A DNA stretch of 64,000 nt from Rhizobium etli_C (GCF_014198605.1 NZ_JACIHU010000005.1); one strand, 5' to 3'; positions 1 through 8,301 are shown, counted from the stretch's first letter. Notes: generated by a model not told the origin, from the sequence alone. Program-made: numbers and translations.

Positions 1-215
1 GGCAGCTTCCTGAGTTCCTCGATCATCGTCAGCCCGTCCATAACCGGCATATTGAGATCGGTTACGATCAGATCGAAGCTGCGGCTCTTGGCCGTCGCGA
101 GGCCCTCGGCCCCATCTGCGGCCTCGGTGACGTTGTAACCGGCATTGCTCAGCGTGACCTTGGTGGTCAGGCGGATGCTGGCGGAATCGTCAACAGTCAG
201 GATGTTTGCACTCAT
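1..215 (-). CDS. CheY-like single-domain response regulator (3' end outside window)
   Basis: The 71 visible residues are the N-terminal half of a receiver domain. The acidic pair D9-D10 follows the first beta strand, and D53 in the motif VTDLNMPVMDG is the expected phosphorylation site. No output domain can be judged because the C-terminus runs off the window. The start codon overlaps the stop of the upstream STAS gene (ATGA), so the two are translationally coupled. With the STAS protein and the divergent receptor-like gene, this looks like the beginning of a chemotaxis-type operon continuing leftward. The closest role would be a CheY that receives phosphate from a CheA lying outside the window. 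Confidence 0.9.
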   Translation of the reverse strand, partial: MSANILTVDDSASIRLTTKVTLSNAGYNVTEAADGAEGLATAKSRSFDLIVTDLNMPVMDGLTMIEELRKL

Positions 216-541
216 AACGTTACCTCTTTATGCAACCAGAACTTGGAATCTTCTTGATCGAAGGATTCTATAAAACCTGCACGCTCGAGTACCTTCAGGA
301 CTGAGCCGCGAGCAGGTGCAGAAAGTTTGAATGTCTTCCCGTCAGCTTTTGCCTGGCGGCGCGATGACTCTATGAGTTGAATGAAACTCAGATCCGCCTC
401 CGCACTTTCGGGAATGCTGATAACGATTGTATCGCGACCCTGAAATTCGTCGGTAAACTTTGAATATAGTTCGGACACAGAGCGAATACTCAACGCCTCC
501 GGCAAATTTATAGATTCGTAATATTGTTTAGGAGTGTCCAA
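212..541 (-). CDS. STAS-domain protein of a chemotaxis-like operon
   Basis: The protein of about 109 residues is one STAS fold: a beta strand around DTIVISIP, the helix-start segment ADLSFIQLIESS where anti-sigma antagonists carry their phosphorylated serine, and a C-terminal FKLSAPARGSVLKVLERAGF segment. I chose a TTG start at 541 because a strong GGGGAGG lies six bases upstream. The frame is open to a GTG at 592, which has no good ribosome site and would add 17 residues. Small STAS proteins sit beside cheY in rhizobial che operons, where they modulate CheA/CheY phosphate flow. That role is inferred from position. Confidence 0.8.
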   Translation of the reverse strand: MDTPKQYYESINLPEALSIRSVSELYSKFTDEFQGRDTIVISIPESAEADLSFIQLIESSRRQAKADGKTFKLSAPARGSVLKVLERAGFIESFDQEDSKFWLHKEVTL

Positions 542-599
542 CGCAGCCTCCCCGGCCCGAGAAATACTTGACGACCCCAAAAGGACTCTCACGGCAGCG

Positions 600-881
600 T
601 TAATGCAGGGTAAACAGAGGTTGTATGAAACTGTCGTATAACGAGTCCCGGGACTCCCAATTTCTCATCCGGGATAACTTGTATTTTCCACTCAAAATTT
701 AGAAACAAATAAAATAAAAGCAACAGGTTAAGCAATATTAACCAACTACGGGTTAGGGGCCGCGCCCGCTCCCCATCTTTCGTTAATCACAACGTTGACG
801 AGTCCGGCGCGTTTACCGGACGTTTCCATCCTTCGCGTAGAAATAGTGTCAGATAAGCCTGTGTTTTAAGAAAAGGTATAA
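600..881. other. Divergent intergenic region between the STAS gene and the receptor-like gene
   Basis: This AT-rich 280-base stretch separates two divergently read genes and must hold both promoters. I see no convincing sigma-70 pair. A TTAA-N6-TTAA arrangement at 728-741 resembles a CtrA site but the spacer is one base short. No open frame of coding character is present. Confidence 0.5.
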
Positions 882-2633
882 ATGTTGGCACACGCTCTGG
901 TATCGCCGACCGCTGCAGCCTACACCTCCGGGCGGGACATTGGCCGGACCCTGGAATCCGCCCGCAGCCGGGTCGAGGAACGTTTTCTCGAAGGCGGCAC
1001 GGTGTTGCTATCGGTGATGGATGTTCTCAACCGTTTGTTGAATTCTCTCGAGAGCGTCACGGCGGCCCTCGACAATGGGGAACAGAGCGATACCGGCGCC
1101 GATCTCCGTGCCACGGTGGAGAGCCTGACGGCGCTGCCGGTCACCGAAGAAAATCGTCAGCAGGCACTCGTCTCACTGGCGCAGACCGGCAGGGAGCTGC
1201 GCAAATACGTCTCCGACATGCAGGAGACGATGCGTTATCTCAGAACCTTCGCCGTAACCGTGAAGATCACCGGCGCCGGGCTTGCCGAATTCGCCGGCTT
1301 CGCACAGGAAATCCTGGAGCGAATCTATTCCGGCACCGATGAAGTCAACCGTTTCGCCGCGCATCTCGACAGCCTCGACAAGGAGGTCAAACTCGCCGCC
1401 TCCTTCGGCGCCAGTGTCTCCAAGGGCTACGCCGATACCGTTCCGGCCGTTGCCGCCGCCCTGCGCGGCGACGCCGCCAAGATCGCCGAACACCGCAAGC
1501 ACCTCGGCGTCGTCGCCCGCGAGGTCGGCGCGATTGCACGCGGCGTTCAGAGCAAGGTCGCCTCGACGCTCTCTGCCCTGCAGATCGGCGACATCACCCG
1601 CCAGCGCATCGAGCATGTTCAGGCCACCCTTTCGCTGCTTGAGGAGTTCTTTGCCGGCGAGGAGGGCGCGAAGCTCGATGCCGGCGCGCGCAAGCGCCTT
1701 CAGAACGTCATTCACCATCTGACCGCGGCGCAGATGAACGACATGTGCGTAAATTTCCAGCGGGAATCGGAAAACGTCGTCACGACGATCGCCAGTTTTG
1801 ACCACGACATGCGGGAGATCCTCAAGCTGCGCGACCAGATGAGCGGCGCGAGCGGCGAAGCCGGCGGCAACTTCATGCGCGCGCTGGAATCGAGCGTTTC
1901 TGCCGCCCACGAAATCGTCCGGCAGGTCGATACGGCAAGCCGGCAGGCCGACCAGGTGAGCCAGTCGACGATCGACACGGCCGCTAAGCTCTCACAAGCG
2001 ATCGCCAATATCCGCGCCGTCAAGACCGATATCCATTATATGGCCTTGAACACCAATCTGCGCTGCAGCCGTCTCGGCGAGGAAGGCCGGTCGATCAACG
2101 TCGTCACGGCCGAATTGCGCATCTTCGCCGGCAAGCTTGACGAATCCGCCGATGCCATCGTCACCGGCCTGCCGGCGCTCGAAGCCGCGGCCGGACGCAT
2201 CGCCCCCGCCGCCGATGCCGGTGCGGGCGGCCTGGGAGAGGGCCTGACATCGGCCGTCGGCAACATCCGCGCCGCAGCCGACGTCATGGAAAACGAGCTG
2301 AAAGTGCTTGCTGAAAACGGTCGCGAGGTCGCCACCAAGATCGGCCTGCTGATCGGCAAGCTCGATTTCCAGCGTGACCTCGGCGAGGTCTTTGCCCGCT
2401 GCGCCGATGTGCTTGATGAGGCCGCCGGCACCGAGGTCGCCGATATCTCCGATCTCGCAGAGGCGATCGCGCCGCTCGACCGCAAGATCTTCAAGCACTA
2501 TACGATGGTTCAGGAGCGCAACATTCATCGCGACATCATCCCGGCCTGCGAGGAAAGCGCTGCTGCCCCTGCTCCCGCCGAGCCTGCCAAAATCGAAAAC
2601 GACGAGGATCTTTTCGCCGACGCGCTGTTTTAA
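882..2633 (+). CDS. Soluble methyl-accepting-chemotaxis-like protein with a degenerate signalling tip
   Basis: The 583-residue protein is almost entirely helical and has no signal peptide, transmembrane segment or HAMP domain. Near residues 370-430 it contains DIHYMALNTNLRCSR followed by LGEEGRSINVVTAELRIFA. This aligns by eye with the hairpin tip of chemoreceptors (LLALNAAIEAARAGE followed by GRGFAVVAxEVRxLA), but several usually invariant positions differ. The rest resembles long coiled coil. It is divergent from the STAS-cheY pair, so it may be the cytoplasmic input of that pathway. The ATG has a modest AAAAGG upstream. Whether it still binds CheA/CheW is open. Confidence 0.8.
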   Translation: MLAHALVSPTAAAYTSGRDIGRTLESARSRVEERFLEGGTVLLSVMDVLNRLLNSLESVTAALDNGEQSDTGADLRATVESLTALPVTEENRQQALVSLAQTGRELRKYVSDMQETMRYLRTFAVTVKITGAGLAEFAGFAQEILERIYSGTDEVNRFAAHLDSLDKEVKLAASFGASVSKGYADTVPAVAAALRGDAAKIAEHRKHLGVVAREVGAIARGVQSKVASTLSALQIGDITRQRIEHVQATLSLLEEFFAGEEGAKLDAGARKRLQNVIHHLTAAQMNDMCVNFQRESENVVTTIASFDHDMREILKLRDQMSGASGEAGGNFMRALESSVSAAHEIVRQVDTASRQADQVSQSTIDTAAKLSQAIANIRAVKTDIHYMALNTNLRCSRLGEEGRSINVVTAELRIFAGKLDESADAIVTGLPALEAAAGRIAPAADAGAGGLGEGLTSAVGNIRAAADVMENELKVLAENGREVATKIGLLIGKLDFQRDLGEVFARCADVLDEAAGTEVADISDLAEAIAPLDRKIFKHYTMVQERNIHRDIIPACEESAAAPAPAEPAKIENDEDLFADALF

Positions 2634-2666
2634 AGTCGCCCCGGTTGGGACGCGAGGCGCACTTAT

Positions 2667-3749
2667 TTATCGCCGCCGGAATTTGTTGGCGGCATCGATT
2701 GCCGCCTTCTGCTGCTCATCCTCGATACCCAGATAAAAATCCTCGAGCGCCGGATCGGCAAGCCCGGCGCGGCGCGACAGCACGTACCACTTCGCCGCCT
2801 CGACCGGATTGGGCGGCGTGCCGATGGCGTTGACATAGAGGTGGGCGAGCTTGTTTTGCGCAGCGACATTGCCGCCATTGGCGGCAAGTTTCAGCCATTC
2901 GAAACCTTTGACGTAATCTCTCGGGCCGCCGACGCCGTTGACGAGCCAGATGCCGAGATCGAGTTGGGCCGTATCGAAGCCGGCCCGCGCCGCGCGCGCC
3001 ATCCACTCGCGGGCGAGTCGCTTCTTGTCCTCTGGCAGGTCTTTCAGCGTCGCGTAAAGCTGCGCCACCGCATATTGCGAATCGGCAATGCCCTGCTCGG
3101 CCGATTTCTCATAGAATGGCAGCGCCAGCTTCAGCCCCTTCTCGCCGGGATTGTCGGCCACGAGGATCTGCGCCCAGTTGAATTCGGCCGAAGGGTTGCC
3201 GGCCTCGGCCGCTTTGCGCATGTAGTCGTCGGCCTTGACCTTGTCGCGCGGCACGCCTTCGCCTTCCATCAGCATCAGCGCATATTTGAACATTGCCGCC
3301 GGATCGCCGCCCTCGGCCGCCTTGCCGTACCAGAAGGCCGCGTTCTTCACGTCCTTCTTGACGCCGAGACCCTGTGAGAGGATTTCGCCGATCAGCGTCT
3401 GCGCTGCCGGATCGCCGAGTTGGGCGCGCGGCAGCGCCTTATCCATCGCTGTCAGGTAATAACCGCGCTGGTAAGCGCCGTAAGCCTCGTCGATCGGTCC
3501 CTTGTAGTCCTTCTCCGGCGGCAGGTCGGGCAGTTTCGCGCCCATCCGGTCGAAAACCCCGACGCCATCGGAGGGTCGCACGCCGGGACCGGCGGGCCGG
3601 TCGGTGCGAAAGGTCGAAGCCGGCGCCGTGCCCGGCTGGCTGATGACGCTGTCGGCTGCCTGCGCCAGGGCGACATCCGGCCCGGCTGCAAGGAGAACGG
3701 CGATACTGGCGAGCAGATATTTCAAGTGGCGGGCGGGCGGGATCGGCAT
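2667..3749 (-). CDS. Secreted Sel1-like (TPR) repeat protein
   Basis: The 360-residue product begins with a signal peptide (hydrophobic YLLASIAVLLAAG ending near ALAQA). After a linker it carries about six Sel1-like repeats, recognisable by recurring AxxWYxKAAExGxxxA patterns such as AAFWYGKAAEGGDPAAMFKY and FEWLKLAANGGNVAAQNKLA. Sel1 repeats form solenoids for protein-protein contact, and many rhizobial members are periplasmic regulators or envelope scaffolds. The frame is open 46 codons further upstream, but those codons run antisense-like through thiE and lack a signal sequence, so I placed the start at 3749. It lies 10 bases after thiE on the same strand and is probably cotranscribed. Confidence 0.85.
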   Translation of the reverse strand: MPIPPARHLKYLLASIAVLLAAGPDVALAQAADSVISQPGTAPASTFRTDRPAGPGVRPSDGVGVFDRMGAKLPDLPPEKDYKGPIDEAYGAYQRGYYLTAMDKALPRAQLGDPAAQTLIGEILSQGLGVKKDVKNAAFWYGKAAEGGDPAAMFKYALMLMEGEGVPRDKVKADDYMRKAAEAGNPSAEFNWAQILVADNPGEKGLKLALPFYEKSAEQGIADSQYAVAQLYATLKDLPEDKKRLAREWMARAARAGFDTAQLDLGIWLVNGVGGPRDYVKGFEWLKLAANGGNVAAQNKLAHLYVNAIGTPPNPVEAAKWYVLSRRAGLADPALEDFYLGIEDEQQKAAIDAANKFRRR

Positions 3750-3759
3750 GAGCGCGATT

Positions 3760-4413
3760 TCAATCCTCAAACCGTGGCGCTTTTTCGTCAAGCAGCGCGT
3801 TGATTTCGGCGATGACGGATGGCGCCCGGGCGGGCTCGCCGAAGACCGCCAGCCGCAGCGCCACGAACTCCGCTCCGGTTTCGGCAACGGCGAGCGCCGA
3901 GGCCGGATCGGTGCCGCCCATGACGATGCAGGGGATTTCGATCATCGAAGCCCACCATTCGCCAAGCGCAAGGTTCTTCGGATGGGCCTCCGGCTTGATG
4001 TCGCCATCGAGCTTGCCGAAGAAGATATAATCCGGCCTCACTTCGCCGATCTCCAGCGCCGTGTGCCGGTCGGCCGCATTGCCGCCGCCGACGATCAGCT
4101 TCGGCGCGTGCTTGTCGATCGCCTCCGACAGCGCCTCGGCATTGCCGGAAAGATGCAGGCCATCGGCCTTTGCCCGTCCCGCCACGCGGCTGTCGCCTGC
4201 AATCAGCGCCGCCGCCCCGGCATCCTGAATGACAGGTACCAGCTTTTCGGCATGTTTTTGAAAGGCGCCGTCGTCGAGCCCGTATTGCGGCACGATGACC
4301 GAGGCGACATCGCCGCCTTTCAGCGCGTCGGCAACGATCTTTGCCTGTTCATCGGCATCGGCGATATTGGGGGCGATGAGCACAAGGCGGCAGCGGTTTT
4401 CCGGTTCGGTCAT
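3760..4413 (-). CDS. thiE: Thiamine phosphate synthase family protein
   Basis: ThiE joins hydroxymethylpyrimidine diphosphate to thiazole phosphate to give thiamine phosphate. The 217-residue product has the TIM-barrel pattern of the family, including RLVLIAP at the first strand, AKADGLHLSG, YIFFGKLDGD, IEIPCIVMGGTDPASALAV and a C-terminal phosphate-binding GAEFVALRLAVF. The usual family signature residues are only partly kept; for example, the HPKNLALGEW segment is atypical. It may therefore be one of the divergent ThiE paralogues common in rhizobia. The ATG at 4413 follows a weak purine stretch; a longer open frame to 4503 has no family similarity. I see no TPP riboswitch upstream. Confidence 0.75.
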   Translation of the reverse strand: MTEPENRCRLVLIAPNIADADEQAKIVADALKGGDVASVIVPQYGLDDGAFQKHAEKLVPVIQDAGAAALIAGDSRVAGRAKADGLHLSGNAEALSEAIDKHAPKLIVGGGNAADRHTALEIGEVRPDYIFFGKLDGDIKPEAHPKNLALGEWWASMIEIPCIVMGGTDPASALAVAETGAEFVALRLAVFGEPARAPSVIAEINALLDEKAPRFED

Positions 4414-4521
4414 GAGGTCTTTCCGTTTCCAGCGAATTCCCCTTTCGAAAGGACGGATCCGCACTCGTTTTGTGTGAGTAGTTCCGTTAGAGGAGGCTTG
4501 CAAGAGGAGGACGCCGAAAGC

Positions 4522-5286
4522 ATGCCGCAGGATTTGTCATTCTACTACGCCGCCGTGCCCGCCGTCCTCCTGGTCGGCCTCGCGAAAGGCGGCATGGGCG
4601 ACGCTTTGTCGCTGATCGGCCTGCCCTTTCTCGCTCTGGCCGTCTCGCCGGTCGAAGCGGCGGCGATCCTGCTGCCGATTCTGATCTTCATGGATATGAT
4701 TTCGCTCGTCATCTGGCGCAAGCATGGGGATTGGACGACGCTGAAGATCATGCTGCCGGGCGCAATCTTCGGCATCGGCCTCGGCTGGGCGACGTCGGCG
4801 CTCGTTCCGGGCAATATGCTGCGCATCGTCATCGGAGCGGTTACCATCCTCTTCTGCCTGCGTTATTTCTGGAGCAATTTCGGCCCCGGCATCGGCAAGG
4901 TGATCCCCCCGCGCGGCCAGCGGCCGGTCGCCGCCAGCCTCTGGGGGACGTTTTCCGGTTATGGCAGCTTCGTCGCCCATGCCGGCGGCGCGCCGTTCCA
5001 GGTCTATGCCCTGCCGCTCAAGCTGCAGCCGCGCGAATATACCGGCACCAGCGTGCGCTTCTTCGCGATCCTCAATGCCGTCAAGCTGATCCCCTATTTC
5101 GCGCTCGGCCAGCTCGACACGCAGAACCTTGCGACCTCAGCGACGCTGCTGCCCTTCGCCCCGCTCGCCACGCTTGCCGGCGCCTGGTGCGTGCGCCGCA
5201 TGCAGCCGGCGATCTTCTACCCCTTCATGTATGCGATGGCTCTGATCGCCGCCCTTCTAATCGTGCGCGAGGGCCTTGGCGGGTAA
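4522..5286 (+). CDS. TSUP (TauE/SafE-like) family membrane permease
   Basis: The 254-residue protein is very hydrophobic, with seven or eight predicted membrane segments. Two internally similar halves begin with the characteristic LVGLAKGGMGDALSLIG and YGSFVAHAGGAPFQVYALPL motifs. TSUP proteins move small anions such as sulfite, sulfoacetate or other organosulfur compounds; the substrate here cannot be read from sequence. A strong GAGGAGG stands 11 bases before the ATG at 4522. The much longer open frame reaching back to 3604 crosses the opposite-strand thiE gene and is not coding. The gene is divergent from thiE and followed by a small ArsR regulator. Confidence 0.85.
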   Translation: MPQDLSFYYAAVPAVLLVGLAKGGMGDALSLIGLPFLALAVSPVEAAAILLPILIFMDMISLVIWRKHGDWTTLKIMLPGAIFGIGLGWATSALVPGNMLRIVIGAVTILFCLRYFWSNFGPGIGKVIPPRGQRPVAASLWGTFSGYGSFVAHAGGAPFQVYALPLKLQPREYTGTSVRFFAILNAVKLIPYFALGQLDTQNLATSATLLPFAPLATLAGAWCVRRMQPAIFYPFMYAMALIAALLIVREGLGG

Positions 5287-5358
5287 GGGCGGCCGAGCTC
5301 CACGCTGCAACGCACAATTTTCTTGCCGCCGCGGCCGGTTTGCCGTAGCGTTCCCGCC

Positions 5359-5619
5359 ATGTCGAACACGGACCCCTTCTCTGCGATTGCCGATCCGAAC
5401 CGGCGGTTTCTGCTGGAAGAATTGCGGCGCGCGCCGCGGACAGTCAACGAGCTCGCCGAGGGCCTGCCGATCAGCCGGCCGGCCGTGTCGCAACACCTGA
5501 AGGCGTTGCTCGACAGCAACCTCGTCTCGGTGACGTCGGAAGGTACGAAACGCATCTACGCGGTCAATAACCGCGGCTTCGACAAGCTCAATCTGTGGCT
5601 GGATCAGTTCTGGGCCTGA
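5359..5619 (+). CDS. ArsR-family winged-helix transcriptional regulator
   Basis: The 86-residue product is essentially one ArsR-type winged helix. It starts with DPFSAIADPNRRFLLEEL, has the recognition helix in ISRPAVSQHLKALLDSNLV, and a wing in VSVTSEGTKRIYAVN. There is no cysteine pair for metal binding, so it fits the non-metal PF12840-like group that usually controls an adjacent gene. It lies 72 bases after the TSUP permease on the same strand and could be its regulator. The ATG at 5359 gives the conserved N-terminus; the open frame 12 codons earlier adds nothing family-like. Confidence 0.85.
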   Translation: MSNTDPFSAIADPNRRFLLEELRRAPRTVNELAEGLPISRPAVSQHLKALLDSNLVSVTSEGTKRIYAVNNRGFDKLNLWLDQFWA

Positions 5620-5644
5620 TCGCCCTCCGACAAGACCCCGGACT

Positions 5645-5746
5645 CAAGGCGCATCGCGATCTTTCAGATGCTCCTCGCGCTTTAGCTCATTGTTTTCACG
5701 CATGTCGTTGACGCAAGCCGCGGCACACTTTTGCGCGACATGCTTT
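5645..5746. repeat. RIME-like palindromic intergenic element, copy A
   Basis: The 3' part is an imperfect palindrome. GCATGTCG at 5700-5707, a four-base bulge and CGCAA pair with TTGCGCGACATGC ending near 5743, around a loop containing CGGCACACTT. The same architecture of arms, four-base bulge and CGCT/ACAC-type loop recurs at 37841-37890 with different arm sequences. The upstream part, with TTTAGCTCATTGTTTTCACGC, is a phrase I recall as frequent between rhizobial genes. The exact family name is a judgement from memory. Confidence 0.55.
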
Positions 5747-5779
5747 AATCCTATGAAGACGATCGGCGGCGGGAGATGC

Positions 5780-5819
5780 AAAAGCGCCAGCCGCGATGCC
5801 GCGAGCATCGGGCTGGCGC
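5780..5819 (-). terminator. Rho-independent terminator for the 57-residue YdcH-like gene
   Basis: On the minus strand GCGCCAGCC and GGCTGGCGC form the base of a long hairpin, extended inside by CGATGC/GCATCG, and it is followed by CTTTTGC. It lies about 100 bases downstream of the small gene ending at 5920. Confidence 0.6.
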
Positions 5820-5919
5820 AATTCTGGTGTCAAAAAACCGGGTCTTGCAAAATTTTAGGCGGAATGGATGGATTTACCTCTTCATACGCAAGATGATCGG
5901 CCGGCGACCCTTGGGAAGA

Positions 5920-6093
5920 TCAGTGGACGGATGACTTGAGACGCTGAATCTCGTCCTTGATGCGCAGCTTGCGGCGCTTGCATTCGGCAATTTCCGTATC
6001 GGAGATAGAGGGAGCTGTTCTGAGCGCGTGCAGCTCCTCCTCGAGAGCAACATGCTTTTTCTGGAGTGATTCAAGATGAGCTTGAACTGTCAT
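5920..6093 (-). CDS. Small YdcH-family (DUF465) coiled-coil protein
   Basis: This 57-residue gene starts at ATG 6093 (MTVQAHLESLQKKHVALEEE) and ends LRIKDEIQRLKSSVH at the TGA in 5920-5922. It has the DUF465 layout: a first helix rich in E and L, a short turn (APSISDTEIAE), and a second basic helix with KRRKLRIKDEI. These proteins form short antiparallel helical hairpins of unknown function and are often under 80 residues. GAAGGAAGGG sits just upstream of the start as ribosome site. A second member of the same family lies on the other strand 230 bases away. Confidence 0.85.
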   Translation of the reverse strand: MTVQAHLESLQKKHVALEEELHALRTAPSISDTEIAECKRRKLRIKDEIQRLKSSVH

Positions 6094-6321
6094 TTGACCC
6101 TTCCTTCCTCTTACCCTCCCCGGCCATCATCGTCGGGGATCAAGGTGTCAACGCGGCGGACTGTGACATATTTTTGAAGGCTTGTCGAAGGCGAAAAGAT
6201 GAAGATGAGATGGCAAATTCATGATCAAGACTAACTAGCCGTTACCCGTATTTGGTGATAGGAGCTTGCGGAAATCATCGGCAGATCGGACAAGATCCGA
6301 AGACGACAACGGGGAATGCAT

Positions 6322-6525
6322 ATGGCCGATCAGGAACAGGCGGAAATCAGGCTCATGGTGGCGCGGTTGCGTCAGGAGCACGAGGATTTCGACGCCGCGA
6401 TCAATGCCATGATCGAGACCGGATGCGACGCTCTGCGAATCCAGCGCATGAAAAAGAAGAAGCTCGTCATCAAGGACAAGCTCTCCAAGCTGGAAGATCA
6501 GATCGTTCCTGATATCATCGCCTGA
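6322..6525 (+). CDS. Small YdcH-family (DUF465) protein
   Basis: The 67-residue product (MADQEQAEIRLMVARLRQEH) is a two-helix DUF465 protein. The first helix ends at HEDFDAAINAMIE, then comes a turn, then the diagnostic basic helix RIQRMKKKKLVIKDKLSKLEDQI. I chose ATG 6322 over the in-frame ATG 6316 because the GGGGA at 6311-6315 has a proper six-base spacing only to the later one. It is 43 bases upstream of purE on the same strand and may be cotranscribed with purEK, an arrangement I recall in other rhizobia. Function is unknown. Confidence 0.85.
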   Translation: MADQEQAEIRLMVARLRQEHEDFDAAINAMIETGCDALRIQRMKKKKLVIKDKLSKLEDQIVPDIIA

Positions 6526-6568
6526 TCGCATCGCCCGATCGCATTGCTTGAGAGGAATAGCGGCAACG

Positions 6569-7063
6569 ATGACAGACAGACCACCCGTCGCCATTATCAT
6601 GGGCAGCCAATCCGATTGGGAAACCATGAAGAACGCGGCCGATACGCTGGAAGCCCTGGAAATCCCTTATGATGCGCGCATCATCTCGGCGCACCGCACG
6701 CCCGACCGCATGGCGAATTTCGCCAAGGGAGCGCGCGCCGAGGGCTTCAAGGTCATCATCGCCGGCGCCGGCGGCGCTGCCCATCTGCCGGGCATGACCG
6801 CGTCGATGACGCCGCTGCCGGTCTTCGGCGTCCCGGTCCAGTCGAAAACCATGTCCGGCCAGGATAGCCTCCTGTCGATCGTGCAGATGCCGGCCGGAAT
6901 TCCGGTGGGAACGCTTGCCATCGGCAAGGCGGGCGCGGTCAACGCCGCCCTTCTCGCCGCCGCCGTCCTTGCTCTTTCCGATGAAGAAATCGCCGAGCGG
7001 CTCGACGAATGGCGCGAACGTCAGAGTGCCAGCATCGCCGAATACCCGATGGACGACCAATGA
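6569..7063 (+). CDS. purE: N5-carboxyaminoimidazole ribonucleotide mutase
   Basis: PurE moves the carboxylate of N5-CAIR to C4 to give CAIR in purine synthesis. The 164-residue product is full length for the bacterial class I enzyme. It shows the substrate-binding motifs GSQSDWETM near residue 13, SAHRTPDRM near 43 and AGAGGAAHLPGMTASMT near 72. GAGAGGAATAG stands upstream of the ATG at 6569. Its TGA overlaps the purK ATG (ATGA), the usual coupling of the two steps. Confidence 0.97.
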   Translation: MTDRPPVAIIMGSQSDWETMKNAADTLEALEIPYDARIISAHRTPDRMANFAKGARAEGFKVIIAGAGGAAHLPGMTASMTPLPVFGVPVQSKTMSGQDSLLSIVQMPAGIPVGTLAIGKAGAVNAALLAAAVLALSDEEIAERLDEWRERQSASIAEYPMDDQ

Positions 7064-8136
7064 CTGTAAGCACGATCGGCATTGTCGGCGGCGGCCAGCT
7101 CGGCCGCATGCTGGCCATCGCCGCCGCCAGACTGAATTTCCGCACGATCATTCTCGAGCCGCAGGCGGACTGCCCGGCCGCTCAGCTCGCCAACCGGCAG
7201 ATCGTTGCCGCCTATGATGATCCGGCGGCGCTGGCCGAACTTGCCGCTGCCTGCGATGTCGTCACCTACGAATTCGAGAACGTGCCCGTCGCCGCCGCAG
7301 AAACGCTTTCGGTAAGCATTGCCGTCTATCCGCCGCCGAAGGCGCTGGAGGCAGCCCAGGACCGTCTGATCGAAAAGCGCTTCCTCAACGATTGCGGCAT
7401 CACCACCGCCCGCTTTCACGCGATCGACAGCCAGGCCGATCTCGAGGCGGCCCTGAAGGATTTCGGCGGTCAGGGCGTGTTGAAGACCCGCCGTCTCGGT
7501 TATGACGGCAAGGGGCAGAAGGTTTTCCGTTCAGTGGCCGACAGCCCTGACGGCGCCTATGCTGCGCTCGGCGCCGTGCCGCTGATCCTCGAAAGCTTCG
7601 TCGCCTTCGAGCGCGAGGTTTCGATCATCGCCGCGCGCACCGCCGACGGCGCGGTCGTCTGCTTCGATCCTGCCGAAAATATACACCGCAACGGCATCCT
7701 CCATACCTCGACGGTTCCCGCCGTGATCTCCGCAACGACGGGCGAAGCCGCACGTCGGTCTGCCGAAAAAATCCTCGCGGCATTGAACTATGTCGGCGTC
7801 ATCGGCATTGAATTCTTCGTGCTTGCCGACGGCAGCCTGATCGCCAACGAGATGGCCCCGCGCGTGCACAATTCCGGACACTGGACGGAGGCGGCCTGTA
7901 CCGTCAGCCAGTTCGAGCAGCATATCCGCGCCGTCGCCGGTCTGCCGCTCGGCGATGGCGCGCGCCATTCCGACTGCGTCATGCAGAACCTGATCGGCGA
8001 CGATATCCTTGCCGTTCCCGACTGGCTGCGACGCCCCGATACGCTGGTCCATCTCTACGGCAAGACAGAGTGGCGCCCCGGCCGCAAGATGGGCCATGTC
8101 ACCACCTTGGCGCCGAAATCCCCGCTTTCCCGGTGA
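7060..8136 (+). CDS. purK: 5-(carboxyamino)imidazole ribonucleotide synthase
   Basis: PurK uses ATP and bicarbonate to carboxylate AIR to N5-CAIR, feeding PurE. The 358-residue ATP-grasp protein begins IGIVGGGQLGRMLAIAA, has VVTYEFENVP in the first domain, GQGVLKTRRLGYDGKGQ as the ATP-grasp lid, and NEMAPRVHNSGHWTEAAC as the metal/ADP site. The start overlaps the purE stop. The frame is open 17 codons upstream, but those codons lie inside purE and lack similarity. The gene is followed by a clear terminator. Confidence 0.97.
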   Translation: MTVSTIGIVGGGQLGRMLAIAAARLNFRTIILEPQADCPAAQLANRQIVAAYDDPAALAELAAACDVVTYEFENVPVAAAETLSVSIAVYPPPKALEAAQDRLIEKRFLNDCGITTARFHAIDSQADLEAALKDFGGQGVLKTRRLGYDGKGQKVFRSVADSPDGAYAALGAVPLILESFVAFEREVSIIAARTADGAVVCFDPAENIHRNGILHTSTVPAVISATTGEAARRSAEKILAALNYVGVIGIEFFVLADGSLIANEMAPRVHNSGHWTEAACTVSQFEQHIRAVAGLPLGDGARHSDCVMQNLIGDDILAVPDWLRRPDTLVHLYGKTEWRPGRKMGHVTTLAPKSPLSR

Positions 8137-8216
8137 GAAAACACCCTCGCGCCCGGGGAAAAACACCGTCACGTGGTTGACACGGAAAAGGTGACGGGGT
8201 ATCTGCTCCCCCACCT

Positions 8217-8244
8217 AAAGAGCGCGCCCCGACGGCGCGCTTTT
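8217..8244 (+). terminator. Rho-independent terminator after purK
   Basis: AGCGCGCC at 8221-8228 and GGCGCGCT at 8234-8241 form a perfect eight-base stem around CCGAC, flanked by AAAG on the left and TTTT on the right. Confidence 0.85.
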
Positions 8245-8301
8245 GATTGTTAAAGATACGGGCGAATGTGAATTCCCCCACAGAGATCGCGGATCAGAAA
8301 A

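Larger units (their letters stand above)
5620..5919. other. Intergenic region holding a palindromic repeat and a terminator
   Basis: This 300-base stretch between two convergent genes holds a rhizobial palindromic element at about 5645-5746 and a minus-strand terminator at 5780-5819. A 68-codon frame at 5690-5896 spans both structures and has no coding character. Confidence 0.6.

Noticed and set aside
728..741. TTAA-N6-TTAA resembling a CtrA binding site before the chemoreceptor-like gene
   Set aside because: CtrA sites have a seven-base spacer; the match may be chance in AT-rich DNA.
3604..4521. N-terminal extension of the TSUP permease frame and the antisense frame over thiE
   Set aside because: It has no family similarity, lies antisense to thiE, and a strong ribosome site precedes ATG 4522.
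4414..4521. Possible TPP riboswitch upstream of thiE
   Set aside because: The 108-base spacer lacks the conserved CUGAGA and ACCUGA elements.
5690..5896. 68-codon plus-strand frame in the intergenic region
   Set aside because: It spans a palindromic repeat and a terminator, has no ribosome site and no similarity.
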